Source: Telmatactis stephensoni
Taxonomy: Eukaryota > Cnidaria > Anthozoa > Actiniaria > Isophelliidae
Direction: 5' to 3'
Length of the DNA stretch: 64,000 bases
NCBI GenBank assembly: GCA_029948255.1
Contig: JALIZF010001678.1
Location: 124,001 to 188,000 of the forward strand
The notes below the pieces were generated by a model. That model saw only the letters and a list, made by a program, of their open reading frames with translations, did no database searches and was not told the origin of the DNA. Both the position numbers and the translations under genes were made by a program. Shown here piece by piece: positions 20,829 through 32,500 of this stretch. Numbering within the stretch: the stretch's first letter is position 1; every line of letters starts with the position of its first letter.

Positions 20829-20894
20829 GCGGTCGCATGTCTCCATCTCTTATTGAACGAGCGTGAAAGGGACTGCCGCGAATAGTATGCTATT
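20829..20894 (+). repeat. Split direct repeat B2, right end of the element
   Basis: Identical to B1. It abuts host sequence TATTAC-CTTTCTA, the start of ABCC intron 1 (minus strand), leaving only about six intronic bases outside the shared TATT. Confidence 0.9.
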
Positions 20895-20900
20895 TATTAC

Positions 20901-21398
20901 CTTTCTATATGTGACTCCAATACAAGCCGCCTTCAAACGCATTCCAACCAACTGTGCTCTTAGATTCGTATGTTGAGCAGCAAGTGCTCGGAGTACATTA
21001 GAGATACCAATTCCTATCGCTGTATACAATAAATGCAAACTATCCTGGCAAGTTTCTTCAAGAGCGCATTTCAAATAATACCACAACAGCAGAGAAGACG
21101 CAGCACTTGAAAAGGCCTCTAAATTCCTTAATAACGTTAACCAAATGTAATCACTCCAAGGAATGAATCTAGACATTGCTTTCCACAATCGAGGTTGTCT
21201 GCCGTGTTTTTGTGCACTTTCTATTTCATGTTCCCATGCTTCTTCAAAGTCTTCTACAATGAATTCAGCTTTATCTTCATCAGACAATTGCAAAAGATCG
21301 TCTTCAATAAGTGGTCGTTGATTTGCAAGTTTTATAAGACTGTTCATCCAAGATAGAAATATCAAGGAAAGAAAACTTGCATTATCCTTTACCCCCAT
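20901..21398 (-). CDS. ABCC4: ABCC (MRP4-like) transporter, exon 1
   Basis: This exon encodes the N-terminus of the transporter whose exons 2-3 lie at 319-2271. The likely start is ATG at 21398-21396. The frame is open a little further upstream, so a longer N-terminus or an upstream leader exon is possible (a GTAAGT donor-like site lies at 21419-21414). The 166 residues hold the short-MRP cytosolic entry segment (SWMNSLIKLANQRPL, then a DED-rich linker) and the first two membrane helices, ending in GVTYRK. The donor GTAATA sits at 20900-20895. The next coding base is at 2271 and starts V-L-Q-S in phase 0, so intron 1 is 18.6 kb. It is inflated by the split-direct-repeat element, whose right end is only about 6-10 bases inside the intron. 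Confidence 0.85.
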
Positions 21399-21419
21399 TT
21401 GGTTCACGCGTGTACTTAC

Positions 21420-21690
21420 GTGCAGCTCTAGGCAGGGAATCGTTCTTTTTATCTGTCGACTCTAATGAACCATATCTAAAGCTGTTTAGATAGACTCCCG
21501 GTTACCCCTGGTAGCCGGGATGACTCTTTTACTTTGTGTACTTTGTGTCCCCCCGGGAAAAGAAACCAAAAAAGCTATCTCAGCTACCAGGGACCTGTTC
21601 ACATGATAGAAGTTGCCCGGGGGGGTAGGGTGCCCCTAGCTTCCTGAGGTAGAGAAAGCTAGCGTTCACATGTAATTTTGCAGCCTCGGG
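21420..21690. other. Upstream flank of ABCC exon 1
   Basis: The flank holds short self-complementary words (GGTTACC-CCTGGTAGCC near 21500 and GCTACCAGGGACC near 21585) and G/C runs. No exon was recognised. The promoter of the ABCC gene is expected here or further right, but no TATA box or clear motif stands out. Confidence 0.4.
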
Positions 21691-22290
21691 TTGCGAGATT
21701 GACAGTTTACAAACAGTTAGTAGAAGATTGACAAACAGTTTACAAATAGTTGGTAGAAGATTGACAAACAGTTCAGGCTCGTAACATGGTATATTTTCGT
21801 CTCGCTGATCCCGGTTTTTTACGGAAATTTTGATCCCTGAGCCCATATTTTTAGAAAATTTTGATCCCTGATCCTTGGTGCAAAAAACTGAGCTGATCCC
21901 TGATCCTGACTCAATGTCCCTGATCCTCGATCCCATCCATTTGATCCCTGAGCCCTGGCCTCTGATCCCTGATCCTGGCCATAATTTGGGGCTTGATCCC
22001 TGATCCCATATACCATGTTACGAGCCTGAACAGTTTACAAACAGTTGCTACAAAATTGACAAACAGTTTACAAATAGTTGGTATAGAAGATTGACAAACA
22101 GTTTACAAACAGTTGCTACAAGATCGACAAACAGTTGACAAACAAGTGCCAAAATTTACAAATGATATAAAGACACATTTACAAACAATTTACAAAGTCA
22201 ATTTGAGATTTACACAGTTTGTCAATGTACAAACAATTTACAAACAATTTACAAAGTCAATTTGAGATTTACACAGTTTGTCAATGTACC
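21691..22290. repeat. Degenerate ACAAACAGTTT tandem repeats
   Basis: Units such as TTGACAAACAGTTTACAAAT and AGTTGGTAGAAGA recur on both sides of MITE C (21774-22028). They later drift to ACAATTTACAAAGTCAATTT, present twice near 22190 and 22250. Confidence 0.75.
21774..22028. repeat. MITE family C, copy 1 (GATCCCTGATCC-rich)
   Basis: Terminal repeats CAGGCTCGTAACATGGTATA and TATACCATGTTACGAGCCTG flank an inside made of about a dozen TGATCCCTGATCC-like words. AACAGTT occurs on both sides and may be a target duplication, though the surrounding tandem repeat contains the same word. Copy 2 lies inverted at 51785-52039. Confidence 0.88.
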
Positions 22291-22944
22291 TCGGTCCTGT
22301 AAATTCCTTTTTACAGGCAATTGACAAACTATTTCCATATTATTTACATACTATGGAACTAAAGGGTCAGATTTTCCAGTGAGGGTTAGGTGTTCGATTA
22401 CCATCGCGTTGTTAACAGCACGGTAATCCAAGAATAACAAATCATGGCTCTCCTACTCTTTCGTTTCACACGGACTTCAATTTTTTTATATATTTTTTGC
22501 TATTCTATTCCAACTGAATTTAGGAGTGTGTTGATGAAATATAAAAAAAAATATGTAACGGGGAAGTCTTTTTATATGTAAAATTCGGTTTTTGCAATAT
22601 TTCATGACTCTGCATTACAGAATTTTTTAATTTTTTCTCAGATGAAACTTCCTTTTGAGAACTGAACATACGCAATTTTTTAGAAACTTTTACCGAGCAG
22701 AAATCGAGATATGATTTTTTATATTGAAATTGTACGTCTTTTTGCCGGTCATGTTGTTGTCATGACAACGGCATACGTGATGATTTTTAAAAAAATGAAA
22801 AAGGGTAGGGGAAATTATTTCCTCATTCAGCAATCAAAAATTACATTAAAAAAGAAAACACCTATCCAGCACCATAAAAAAACATAATTGCTGAATAAAA
22901 GTAGGCACAAAGTTCCCAATGTGTAGTCCCAAGATCTTCCTATA
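22291..22944. other. Intergenic, nothing recognised
   Basis: AT-rich sequence with T-runs and no coding signal between the tandem repeats and the palindrome at 22945. Confidence 0.5.
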
Positions 22945-23105
22945 GAGGCTTTGCACCATCACATAATGGCAGCCATGACAGGAGGTAGGACCAATAGTCT
23001 TCCCCCTTGGGAAACTGAACTCTTTCTCATGTAAACAAGATTAGTCTAGACTCTATTGTTCCTACCTCCTGTCATGGCTGCCGTCACATGATGGTGCAAA
23101 GCCTC
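22945..23105. repeat. Palindromic MITE, ~45-bp arms
   Basis: GAGGCTTTGCACCATCACAT ... GGCAGCCATGACAGGAGGTA is repeated in inverse orientation at 23060-23105. The centre is non-palindromic. No coding capacity. Confidence 0.85.
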
Positions 23106-23404
23106 AATAGGCCATGAACTCAAGCATTGCAAATAAATATTAAGTATAGAACTACTTTTAAATGGTTTCTAAGAGGTGACATTTTAATGCTATCAAAGTA
23201 TTATCGAATAACTTTATAACTTACATGTACTCTTTAAAAGATATATTCAAAATCTACAGGAAGAATGAAATTGGGACTCATTAGTGATCACAAAATAGTA
23301 GGATTTATGAAGCACTTTTCATTTAAATTTTGTGGCCATGCCTAGCCTGTGAACAGGCTCTGGGGGGAGGGGAAGGGGAAGGGAAGGGAAAGGAGAAGGG
23401 TTAG

Positions 23405-23524
23405 ACCTTGCCATGTGTCCATGTCAGTGTTGTCAGGATGTCATAGTAATAAAACATTCAAAATTCCTGCCGTAACTGTGCAGCCTGTGATCATGCCATT
23501 TTCACAGTCATATGAAAACTGTTA
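23405..23524. repeat. MITE family A, degenerate copy
   Basis: It keeps AACATTCAAAATTCCTGCCG and the right end TTTTCACAGTCATATGAAAA. The left end has decayed into a purine-rich tract. Confidence 0.6.
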
Positions 23525-23623
23525 CATGACTGTGAGTGCATATACACTGGGGCTGGTTCCGATAATGCTGATTAGACTTAATCCAGGGTTAAAGTTTTTT
23601 TGAGGTAGATTCAGCAAACACAA

Positions 23624-23877
23624 TTCACCATTCTGAAGTTAGGGTTCCAGTTGAATTATGGGACAGTTTTGGGGGACACCACTTAATTTTAATTTCGAGC
23701 AAAGTGCTTGTAAACAATCATAAACACCTGATCCTGGTAACATTTCTCTTATATAATTATGCTCTCGTCTCATATTTGGTGAACTGTACCTCATTTCTTC
23801 ATGAATTTTGAAATTTTGTGTCCTCCAAAACAGTCCCATAATTCAACTGGAACTCTTACTAACTTCGGAATGGTGAA
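23624..23877. repeat. MITE family D, copy 1
   Basis: Terminal repeats of about 55 bases (TTCACCATTCTGAAGTTAG, GAATTATGGGACAGTTTTG and complements). A second, interrupted copy lies at 40037-40540. Confidence 0.8.
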
Positions 23878-24379
23878 TGTAACCTGAAAGATGACAGTTC
23901 ACCCTAACAAACAATGTTCAAAACAGGGCCACCAACCATGGCAATATTTTAGGGGAGAGAATAGACAGGTAAAAATACAAATTGTAATATCCTGAAAGTG
24001 ATGCCATGCTAAATACCTAAATGAGTGATTGCAATACTTATGTCACTGCATTTGTGTCGCATTATAATTATTTGCTAAATTTATCAAATATGATTTACAG
24101 CACAAAGTCCAAAAGTATGACCAGCTATAATGAGTTGCATTCTTTCCACAGGGCCGATCATCCAATCAGCATTTGAGAATTATTTTGCATATCTTACCTC
24201 CGATCTAAGGGCTAACTGGTTGACAGCGAGATAACAGTATGCAAATTCATTAAAAATGGTCACACTTTTGAGTTTTGTGCAGTAAGACTACCTTTTAACA
24301 TTTTAAGTGACTTTGACTTATACAAGGTCATTCCTGTCTTTTTGTCTACTTCACAACATGCACTTGTGTTGTGCATTTA

Positions 24380-24487
24380 GCCTGCGTTGCTGGCAGCCTG
24401 GGGTTTTTGGGCGGAGGAAGAAATTTTCAGGAAGAAATTTTCATTTCTTCTAATGCCCGAAAACTGCAGACCGCCAGCAACGCAGGC
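24380..24487. repeat. Short inverted repeat element
   Basis: GCCTGCGTTGCTGGC at the left pairs with GCCAGCAACGCAGGC at the right; GGGTTTTTGGGC / GCCCGAAAAC pairs inside. Confidence 0.75.
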
Positions 24488-24532
24488 TATTGTGCATTAC
24501 ATTTGCTAAATTTGTCTATGATTTAAGTAATG

Positions 24533-24640
24533 TATAAAGAACGAGAGAGCGTTATATCGGTGGATAAAGATCCGAGCCGAAGGCGAGGATCTTTAGACCC
24601 GATATAACACGCTCTCGAGTTCTTTATATTACTTATCAAA
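24533..24640. repeat. Palindrome with GNA-tip core, copy 2
   Basis: Arms of about 47 bases (TATAAAGAACGAGAGAGCG, ATAAAGATCC and complements) close on GA-GCC-GAA-GGC-GA at 24574-24586. Confidence 0.85.
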
Positions 24641-25091
24641 CGTCTAGTTGTCAATTATCATATTGGACCAGAATTTTCCAAGTTTGACTGCTTTTGGCTT
24701 AGAAAATCCAAGTTAAAGTTTATGCAAATAAACAAAAATCTTTATCCGATATAAAGATCTACGTTCCGGTAGTGATTTCCATTGTGTTTTCTAATGAATT
24801 ATTAATGAGTTTGATAAGACTATTTATAACAACCTTTAACGTTTTAAGTGACTCTGACTTATACAGGGTTATTCCTCTCCTTTCTTCTAGTCCATGACTC
24901 TTAAGTAAAACTATTGTGACACTGGTGTTAACATCTTTAAAATTTTATATTAGTCTAAGTTCCAGAATTGATCACTTATAATAATTTAATGGTTAATAGT
25001 GGAAATGACAAAATATTTTGCCTCATATACCCCAGGCATAGTCATTGTGTACAAAGAGGAAAATCTATTTTTCACACTATGATATTAGTAT

Positions 25092-25249
25092 TTGAAGGGT
25101 TGACTATAAAAACGACCTAAGTGACTTTCTGATGGATGTCCAGACATTGATATTTAGGCATATAAAAGTTAATTAACATCATTTTATACCACTGAAAAAA
25201 AAAATCATCAGAAAAGTCACTTAGGTCAGTTCTGTGATCATTCCTTCAT
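25092..25249. repeat. MITE family E, copy 1
   Basis: Ends TTGAAGGG / CCTTCA with subterminal CCTAAGTGACTTT and its complement. Other copies: 25268-25424, 31078-31234 and 32651-32804. Confidence 0.75.
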
Positions 25250-25267
25250 TTGTATTAGTATCAGTAA

Positions 25268-25424
25268 CTGAAGGGATGCCAATGAAACAGCCTAAGCGAC
25301 TTTTGCTGTGCAGGGATTGATATTTATCATAGGAAAATCAAGTAATATCATTTTGGACAATCTGAAAAAATTGAAAAAATCACCAAAAATGTCACTTAAG
25401 CCTTTTTCTTCAGTGCACCCTTCA
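25268..25424. repeat. MITE family E, copy 2
   Basis: Ends TGAAGGG / CCCTTCA with subterminal CCTAAGCGACTTTTG and GTCACTTAAGCC. It lies 18 bases from copy 1. Confidence 0.75.
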
Positions 25425-26518
25425 ATTGGTACTGTTTTCTTCAAATTTGTCACAGAATAATCCTGACTTCAAATCTAGATTCAAGTTACACAAATATGAC
25501 TCTAAAAAAGTCCTCCTAGAAACCTTTCTACAAAAGGTGAAGGTATAAAAAGATGAATGTACTGACAGTGTTTTAATATACAGTATGATGAATGATGAAT
25601 TGTGTGAATATATTTACAGATTGGAGAGACAGATGTTTGAATGGAACAGGCTTTCAAAATCTAGTATTACGTCAAGGCTGTATCAATTTCATGCCATTAT
25701 TGAGCAATGTTATACAGTGCAATTTTTTTCTGCATCTTGTCTCACAACAGTATAGCAAAACAAGTTGCACAACTTGCAGAAGCATGTTACAGTGTAATCC
25801 CAATTGCAGCTGCAATCATTGCAAATAGCTAGTAGAGCTGAATTCTAATTTTTGCGATGATTGCAGACTCTTATCTTGTTATGATTTTTGCATGATGCAG
25901 GGTATGTAACACACTACAATGGTTAATGCAACTTGCTTTGAGAAAGAAGAAATTGCACCACGTAAAAGCACCTTCAGGAAGCCAACTTCCATTTAACACA
26001 CCTTTAAATACAGTAAGTTTGACTCTTGCTACACAGGGTCATAGTGAACAATCTGCACCACACAGTTAGTGGTTGGTATCTCAGTTCATCAACCACTTAC
26101 CATAACCTTACTTTTACTTTACCATCACCTTACTGTTATCTTACTGTATGGTGCACATTGTTTACTATTACCACTATTCAGTGTAGTACAGAAATTAAAC
26201 CATATTGTGCTACCCAAGTAGGCATATCCTTGTGTCAAACTGTATCAAAGCCATGCTGAGCCATTGAAATTGGACAAACATTCAGTGGTAATTATAAAAT
26301 ATATTTGGTTCAACCAGCAAAAAACACTTGATACTAAGTTAATTGAGCCATAGTCATACTTTGGTCGGACTATTTACTTTGGCAAGTCAGTAGCACATTC
26401 GACCAAGGCCCTAGTTTCAATAGAGGCTTCAAAGAAGCTACTTTCCTTGGACAGCTGAGACATCCCTCGATCCTTGATGGGAAAAGCCCTCTTATTGATG
26501 TACAAAATGAATCCTGAA
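25425..26518. other. Downstream flank of WAPL, nothing coding recognised
   Basis: AT-rich sequence following the WAPL stop codon on the minus strand. It probably includes the 3' UTR, but no poly(A) signal could be chosen with confidence among many AATAAA-like words. Confidence 0.4.
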
Positions 26519-29500
26519 TTATTCACTTTTTTCTGAACATTTCTGCAACACTTTGAGGATCCTTTCTATTGCTTGTCCACTTGTACCACTCTGAAATGAA
26601 ATGCACACATCACTATCAACAAATTCCTGATGGAGAGAGTCCAATTGAGATTTTGAAACTCAGGAAGCCTGACAGTGGCCTTTTCCAAAAACAACGGTCA
26701 GCCTTCAAGGAAGCTAGTCTGAAGCAACAACAAGAAGCACATACAAGTACTTACAGTCAAGCGCATGAAGCCAAGAAACTTCTTGAGCACATCAATTAGA
26801 AGAGAAAAGTCTTTATCTGGTAGAAGAGTCCTTACTAACACTTCATTAGCCTTGAAAAAAAGAGGTTTCAGAGTTCTTTATCTTAAATGGAAATAATTCT
26901 TGTACAAGAATGCATTTTAGGTTGCTAGGACATATCTCTAGAGTCCATTGCTAGGGAAAGTAAATATTACATGTATTTGTAAACGAGCCAGTATTTGCAT
27001 TCAAGCATTGAAACTTGTGGGGTTAACAACAAATAGAAATTTCTTGAGATTGATGACGTCATCATATGAGTTATTATTGAAGACCTCCATGAACACATGC
27101 ATGCTGTTATGTCCAGCATAGCAACCATGTTGCTTGGTAACGAGATATGTCCCAGCACCCTTAATGGAAATGTATGTTGGAAGTAAATTAGACATTTCAA
27201 GAAGTTGAAAATCAAAAGAAGAATTACTGATACATCTGATGATCAAATTAAAGTTTTCCTCAATATTTCCAAATTTAAAGTGGGACGACGATGAAATTTG
27301 AAAATGACTTGAAACTCGGTTGAACTTATCTAGTATATGGCTCCTATAATCACAAAGCAACATATTCTATTTATATTCAAAAGAGACAGATCAAAATTAT
27401 CAAGTATATTAGCATCTAAATTGTGAGTAAATGACGTCATTTACTCAAACCTATTGTTCTCTTGGCTTTTAAATCCAAATTTCTCGGTGATAATGTGCTT
27501 AAAATGCAGAATTTTTGGGAAACTAATTCTTAATTTATTGTCATCACTGAGTTACTTCAACTAGGAATAATCCATTACCAATTTTAACTGATTTTGATCA
27601 TCATCCCCCTTTAAAGGAAATCAAGGCTTGATCAAAATACATCCACTCTGTTTTTGCACAGAACCTTTCATAGATACCAAAGCTGACTGGTCGCTGAGAT
27701 CTAATACCTTGTTATCTTGCACTATACACCCAAGTAAAAGAGCAACATATGATGCCACCATACTGTCCTCCATGTGCTTGTTTGCTATAACTAAGGCTGT
27801 GAATTTATAAAAATGAAAACATGGTATTCTACTGGGTTCACAATCTCGTCTAAATACATGATGATGCTTATGTAACTTAACAGGACCATAATTAAAATAT
27901 ATACACTTCGCATAATGGCATTTGATATTTTCTCTAAATGTTCATCGTGATTACTGAATTGTTGCAGTCAAATAAAATTTAAATACTAAATTGACTGTCA
28001 ATTTTCAATTTTTGGAAATTTCTCCAAAAGAAAAAGAAAAATATTCTATTTTTATATAGAATACTTTGAGTCAAGTACATTTTTTTGCAAACAGCAGAGA
28101 GGATCACATGACCTGCTAAGGAACTATTATGTTGAAGTAATGTGAGAAGATACTATGAAGTTTTGAAGAAGTTTTTCGATGATAAACGGCCATCTGCCAT
28201 TTCAAGAATATGATATTTAATCTTTCCAGTATCATAGTAATGCTTACCTTTTCCAATTTCATCTTCTAGGCTTTGGTTACTACTTTTCTTGTCAACTTTC
28301 TTGGATGTTGATGAAGATGACACCATCTCATCTTCATCTGATAATTTCTTCTTGCTTTCATCGATAGATACATCAATATCATTCCCACATATCCATCCTA
28401 GACCATCTTTTGTGGGTTTTAGAATGTCATCATCATCTTCCTCATCTTCAGAAGACGACGATGCGAAGAAAAAAGGAGAAAAAAAGAAAGGACAAAGAGT
28501 TACAGTGGCCTAGTACTAGGCTATGAGGATGGACTTACAACTTAGAAGTTATGCCAAGTTATTGTGCTACCCACTAAGGCCTCACAGCTTGGGCTGGACT
28601 CATAGCTCAAGGCTCATACATATAACTTTGATATAATACTATAAGCAAACTTCCGTCACTGACTTTATGTCAAAATTTATCGCTCCAAACCTCAGATTTT
28701 CAGATCTCCAAACAGTTTAAGAGTATGTAGAGTATATCGAATGTAGTGGTAGTGAGTGTAAAGTGATTGACACTGAAAAGCCCCTTTAGGGGAGTGTCAA
28801 TTAAAATATTTATTTATTTATTACTTATTTATTCATTTTTTAAGAACACTGTAGGTTTATACAAAACACTAGGCATAATAATAATAATAATAATAATAAC
28901 TTTATTAACGTCTCTAATCTTATAGCCGGGCACGGTGCCCTACTAATCGGGGAGACATGGCTACAAAATTACCTTCTGGTGACAGTGCATTTGTCATTTG
29001 GTCTGTATCTCTGGCAGATTTTTCTCTCACAATAAACAACTGCATTAAAGCTTCTACAGAGCCCATTAGACCATCAGAATCAAGCATGCTATCATTGCTA
29101 GTATTCTGACTCTCATGGCAGGGGTCTGTTTTTAGTTGTACTAGTGTGGCTATGTTTTGTTTGCTGTGTTCCACTAGGTTGATCAATAAACCAAGACCCT
29201 GAAAAAATGTAAAGAACATTGATGTGTCAAATTATGACTGGGGTAACATGGAAATTGCTGACTGACTGACTGACTGACTGACTGACTGACTGATGGATGG
29301 ATGGACGGACGGACGGACGGACGGACGGACTACATTTGGTTCCTTGTCTATAGTTTTACTTCTATTAATACTGTGAAGTGAGTCAGGTTATAGATATACA
29401 ATAAGACAAGATCCACTGTACAGATGGACAGGTGGACGGACGGACAGCTTACCAATACATGCAGATCAAATCTCTTGCTTACATCTAAATGTTGAGGCAA

Positions 29501-32500
29501 CTGACAAAAAAAAAAAGATTTTATCATGACATAAATAAATGCACATCTGAATTTCTAATAACACCAACATGTATCCAAATATGGGTGACGTTATCATTAT
29601 CAAATAGTACCAGGGTTATAAAAAAATAGCAGGAGGAATGAACTTTTACTTAGTAGCTAGCACTGTGAACTTTACAAAAAATCTCAATTAAGTAGCCAAC
29701 AATAAAGTCAAAGACTTCTGAAAGCAGTAGCTGGTGATATCGCAAGTCACTGGTGCTTTTTGACAACCACGACCATTATTATCAAGTTTAAGTTTCTTTA
29801 TTTACATTTCAAGTAATTTTAAAAGTGCCAATGTGTGGTGTTAATATAATTAATGGTAACACAAAATGAAGGCTGTTTTAGATTGGAAGTGTGTGGTAGT
29901 AAAGCCTGCCACACACGTTGAGAAACTGTGTGAGGAAACTGCCATGCAAGGCACTTTTCTCGCCTTGTGTTCTTTTACCTGTTTCTTTTTGGCCTCGCGT
30001 AGTCAAAGATGCAACGTCTGCAGCAAGAAATCATCTGAGCTAAGTGCCTTGCATGGCAGTTTCCTCACTCAGTTTCTCAACGTGTGCAGTGGGCTTTAAA
30101 GAAGCATAGCTTTTAAGCCAGTTACTATGATCATCAACAAACCTAATCAATAACCATTTCTTACCTGCAGAACACAAAATAGAAGGGATGAAAGAAGTCC
30201 ATGTTGCTGACCAATTAAACTACTTGCTTCATCTGTAAATAGTACAATTATCATTGAAGTTTAAGTACAAAGAATGCTTGAAAAGAGGCTCATGGTTAAG
30301 GGATCAATGAATTCACCCTCACAAAAGCTGCTTTGGCCCCATCCTCCCCACCCTCCTCACCCTTTGGAAAGTATGATAAGTGAGCATTCTTTTACTGAAT
30401 GCCATCAGTGGGAAAAGTACCAGGTGTTGGGCTGTGAACGGTTGCCATGGTGACCACCTTGTCACTGGGGGCACTCATCTCTCGGCAGTGGCTACAAGGC
30501 CCCTAACCCCAAACTTATCATCTGACACCAGTGAGTCAAGTTTAACTCACCATTATCATGGGAAATATTGAGAAAGACTTTGAGTGTATTCAGCATGCAG
30601 ACATCCAAAGTAGCTTCATTGTGAATATAATCAGTGCCAGATGAAGAGCTGTCGGCACTAGCACTTTCAGTAATGGTACTTATACACAGTTTAATAAATC
30701 TGAAAAATAATTATTTGTATTAATATCATGCCAATAAATTTCTAATAAATAAATTGTCTTCTAAAATCCATTTTTGTACTGTACCTTGTCAAATCTCTTG
30801 CTAATATTCCTTTATGATATTGAATTAAATACTTCTGATTGACATCATTTTCACATGTTATCTAAAATCAACAAACTCTTCACATTACATCAATTGCATA
30901 ATAATTATTAATGAAAATAGATAACTAGGCAAAAACTTCATCTTTGGACATGCTTTCTGGAAATTAAAGGCTCCTTCTTGCTTAGCTTTTATCCACAACT
31001 AGATTGGGGGAGTGTCAGAGCCCCTTTAACTTATACTTTAACTAACCTCCTCCCTGATAAAGCTAGTGTACAAAAAATTGAAGGGGCACCCATGAAATGG
31101 GTTGAGTAACTTTTTTGAAGATCTTTTCACATTTTCTCAGATGGTCCACAATATTACTTGACTTTCCTATGGTAAAATACCAACACTTGCACAACAAAAG
31201 TCACTTGGGCCATTTACACAGGCATGTCTTCAATTGTCAACGTCCCATATACAGTTCACTTGCCACATACAAAAGTATCAAAACGAGGCTACTTGCATAA
31301 AGCTCAGTCATTTGTAACAAGACAAAAGTTTTAGCACGTAGCCTTGTTCTAAATCCTTTGTAAGTGGCAGGTGAGGTACATCAATAGGGTTGTGCAGGTT
31401 GTCTGTGTAGGACAACTGAAGTTATCTACTCCAGTTTTTTTAACTATCAAATCATAAATTCAGGTGCACCGGACATCCCCCTTGCGCCATACTTACTCTT
31501 CTTTCCATAAGCTTCTTGCGAGATGACGTCATGATATTCCATTGTTAGGAGGCCGCCATCTTGGATGTGACGTCATCTCTCAAGAGGCCTATTTGGGACA
31601 CCCCCTCGGAAAAATCCTGGATCCACCACTGAAATTTGTAAATATTAATGCACTTTGTGTACATTTGTACATGCCTTTCTCTTACATTTTCTAGTAATTT
31701 TAAACTTTTGTTAATTCTTTGTAGTTTAGCTTGAGAGTCTTGATCTCTTTGGATGTAGTTTCCATGGACACCAACCAGCCAATCAACACACTCTGTCACT
31801 ATAAATACAGGGTACAAACCATTAGAAGTCATTGAAAATAATATTGTTGTTAGTTATATAGTCTCCATTTGCATCATCTAATTAGTGTTATTTTCTCAAA
31901 AGAAGTGGACTCTGACAGTTACTTTAGTGTTCACAAAAAGATCCATACTTGCAAATGTGTAGTTCCAGAAAATATCCATACCCCCACCATGGAGGGAATT
32001 TGTGAAAGCCCCACCCCCCCACCCCCCCCCCCCCCACCCCCAATCCTCTGGAACTTCTATTTTTCTTCCATACAAACTCTGTAATTTTTTTTTTCTTTTT
32101 CTGACCCCCTCCCCTCAAGAATTTCCAATTCCCTCCGTGGTTGGGGTATGGACATTGTCTGGAACTACACAATCAGACATTGGTGTGTTCAGGTTTTTGA
32201 TGTCTGTGTTCAGTTGTGCAATATCATTATCATTATTATTACATTAGTGTGTTCAGGTTTTTTATGCCTGTGTTCAGTTGTGCAATATTATTATCATTAT
32301 TATTACATCAGTTTGTTCAGGTTTTTTATGTCTGTGTTCAGTTGTGCAATATTATTATCATTATTATTACATTAGCTTGTTCAGGTTTTTTATGTCTGTA
32401 TTCAGTTGTGCAATATTATTATCATTATTATTACAAAATTATGTAATAATAATGATAATAATATTGCACAACTGTACACACATAAAAAACCTGAACAAAC

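Larger units (their letters stand above)
6438..20894 (+). mobile_element. Split-direct-repeat (Ngaro/PAT-like) retroelement, non-autonomous, with nested insertions
   Basis: The ends are arranged as A1 (6438-6513) ... B1 (20558-20623) - A2 (20620-20695) - B2 (20829-20894). A1 and A2 are identical over 76 bp; B1 and B2 are identical over 66 bp. This is the terminal layout known for PAT, Kangaroo and Ngaro tyrosine-recombinase retrotransposons. There is no target duplication. Instead the word TATT is shared by the left junction, the right junction and the internal B1/A2 junction, as expected for recombinase-mediated insertion. About 5.8 kb remains after removing the Gypsy element and the LINE fragment. 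No reverse transcriptase or tyrosine recombinase frame was found in it, so the copy is probably non-autonomous. It holds a core promoter, a tandem array and a duplicated hairpin module. Confidence 0.75.

Noticed and set aside
27001..27363. A 120-codon minus-strand frame
   Set aside because: It lies in the WAPL intron between exons 17 and 18, shows no domain, and has no splice signals fitting WAPL phase.
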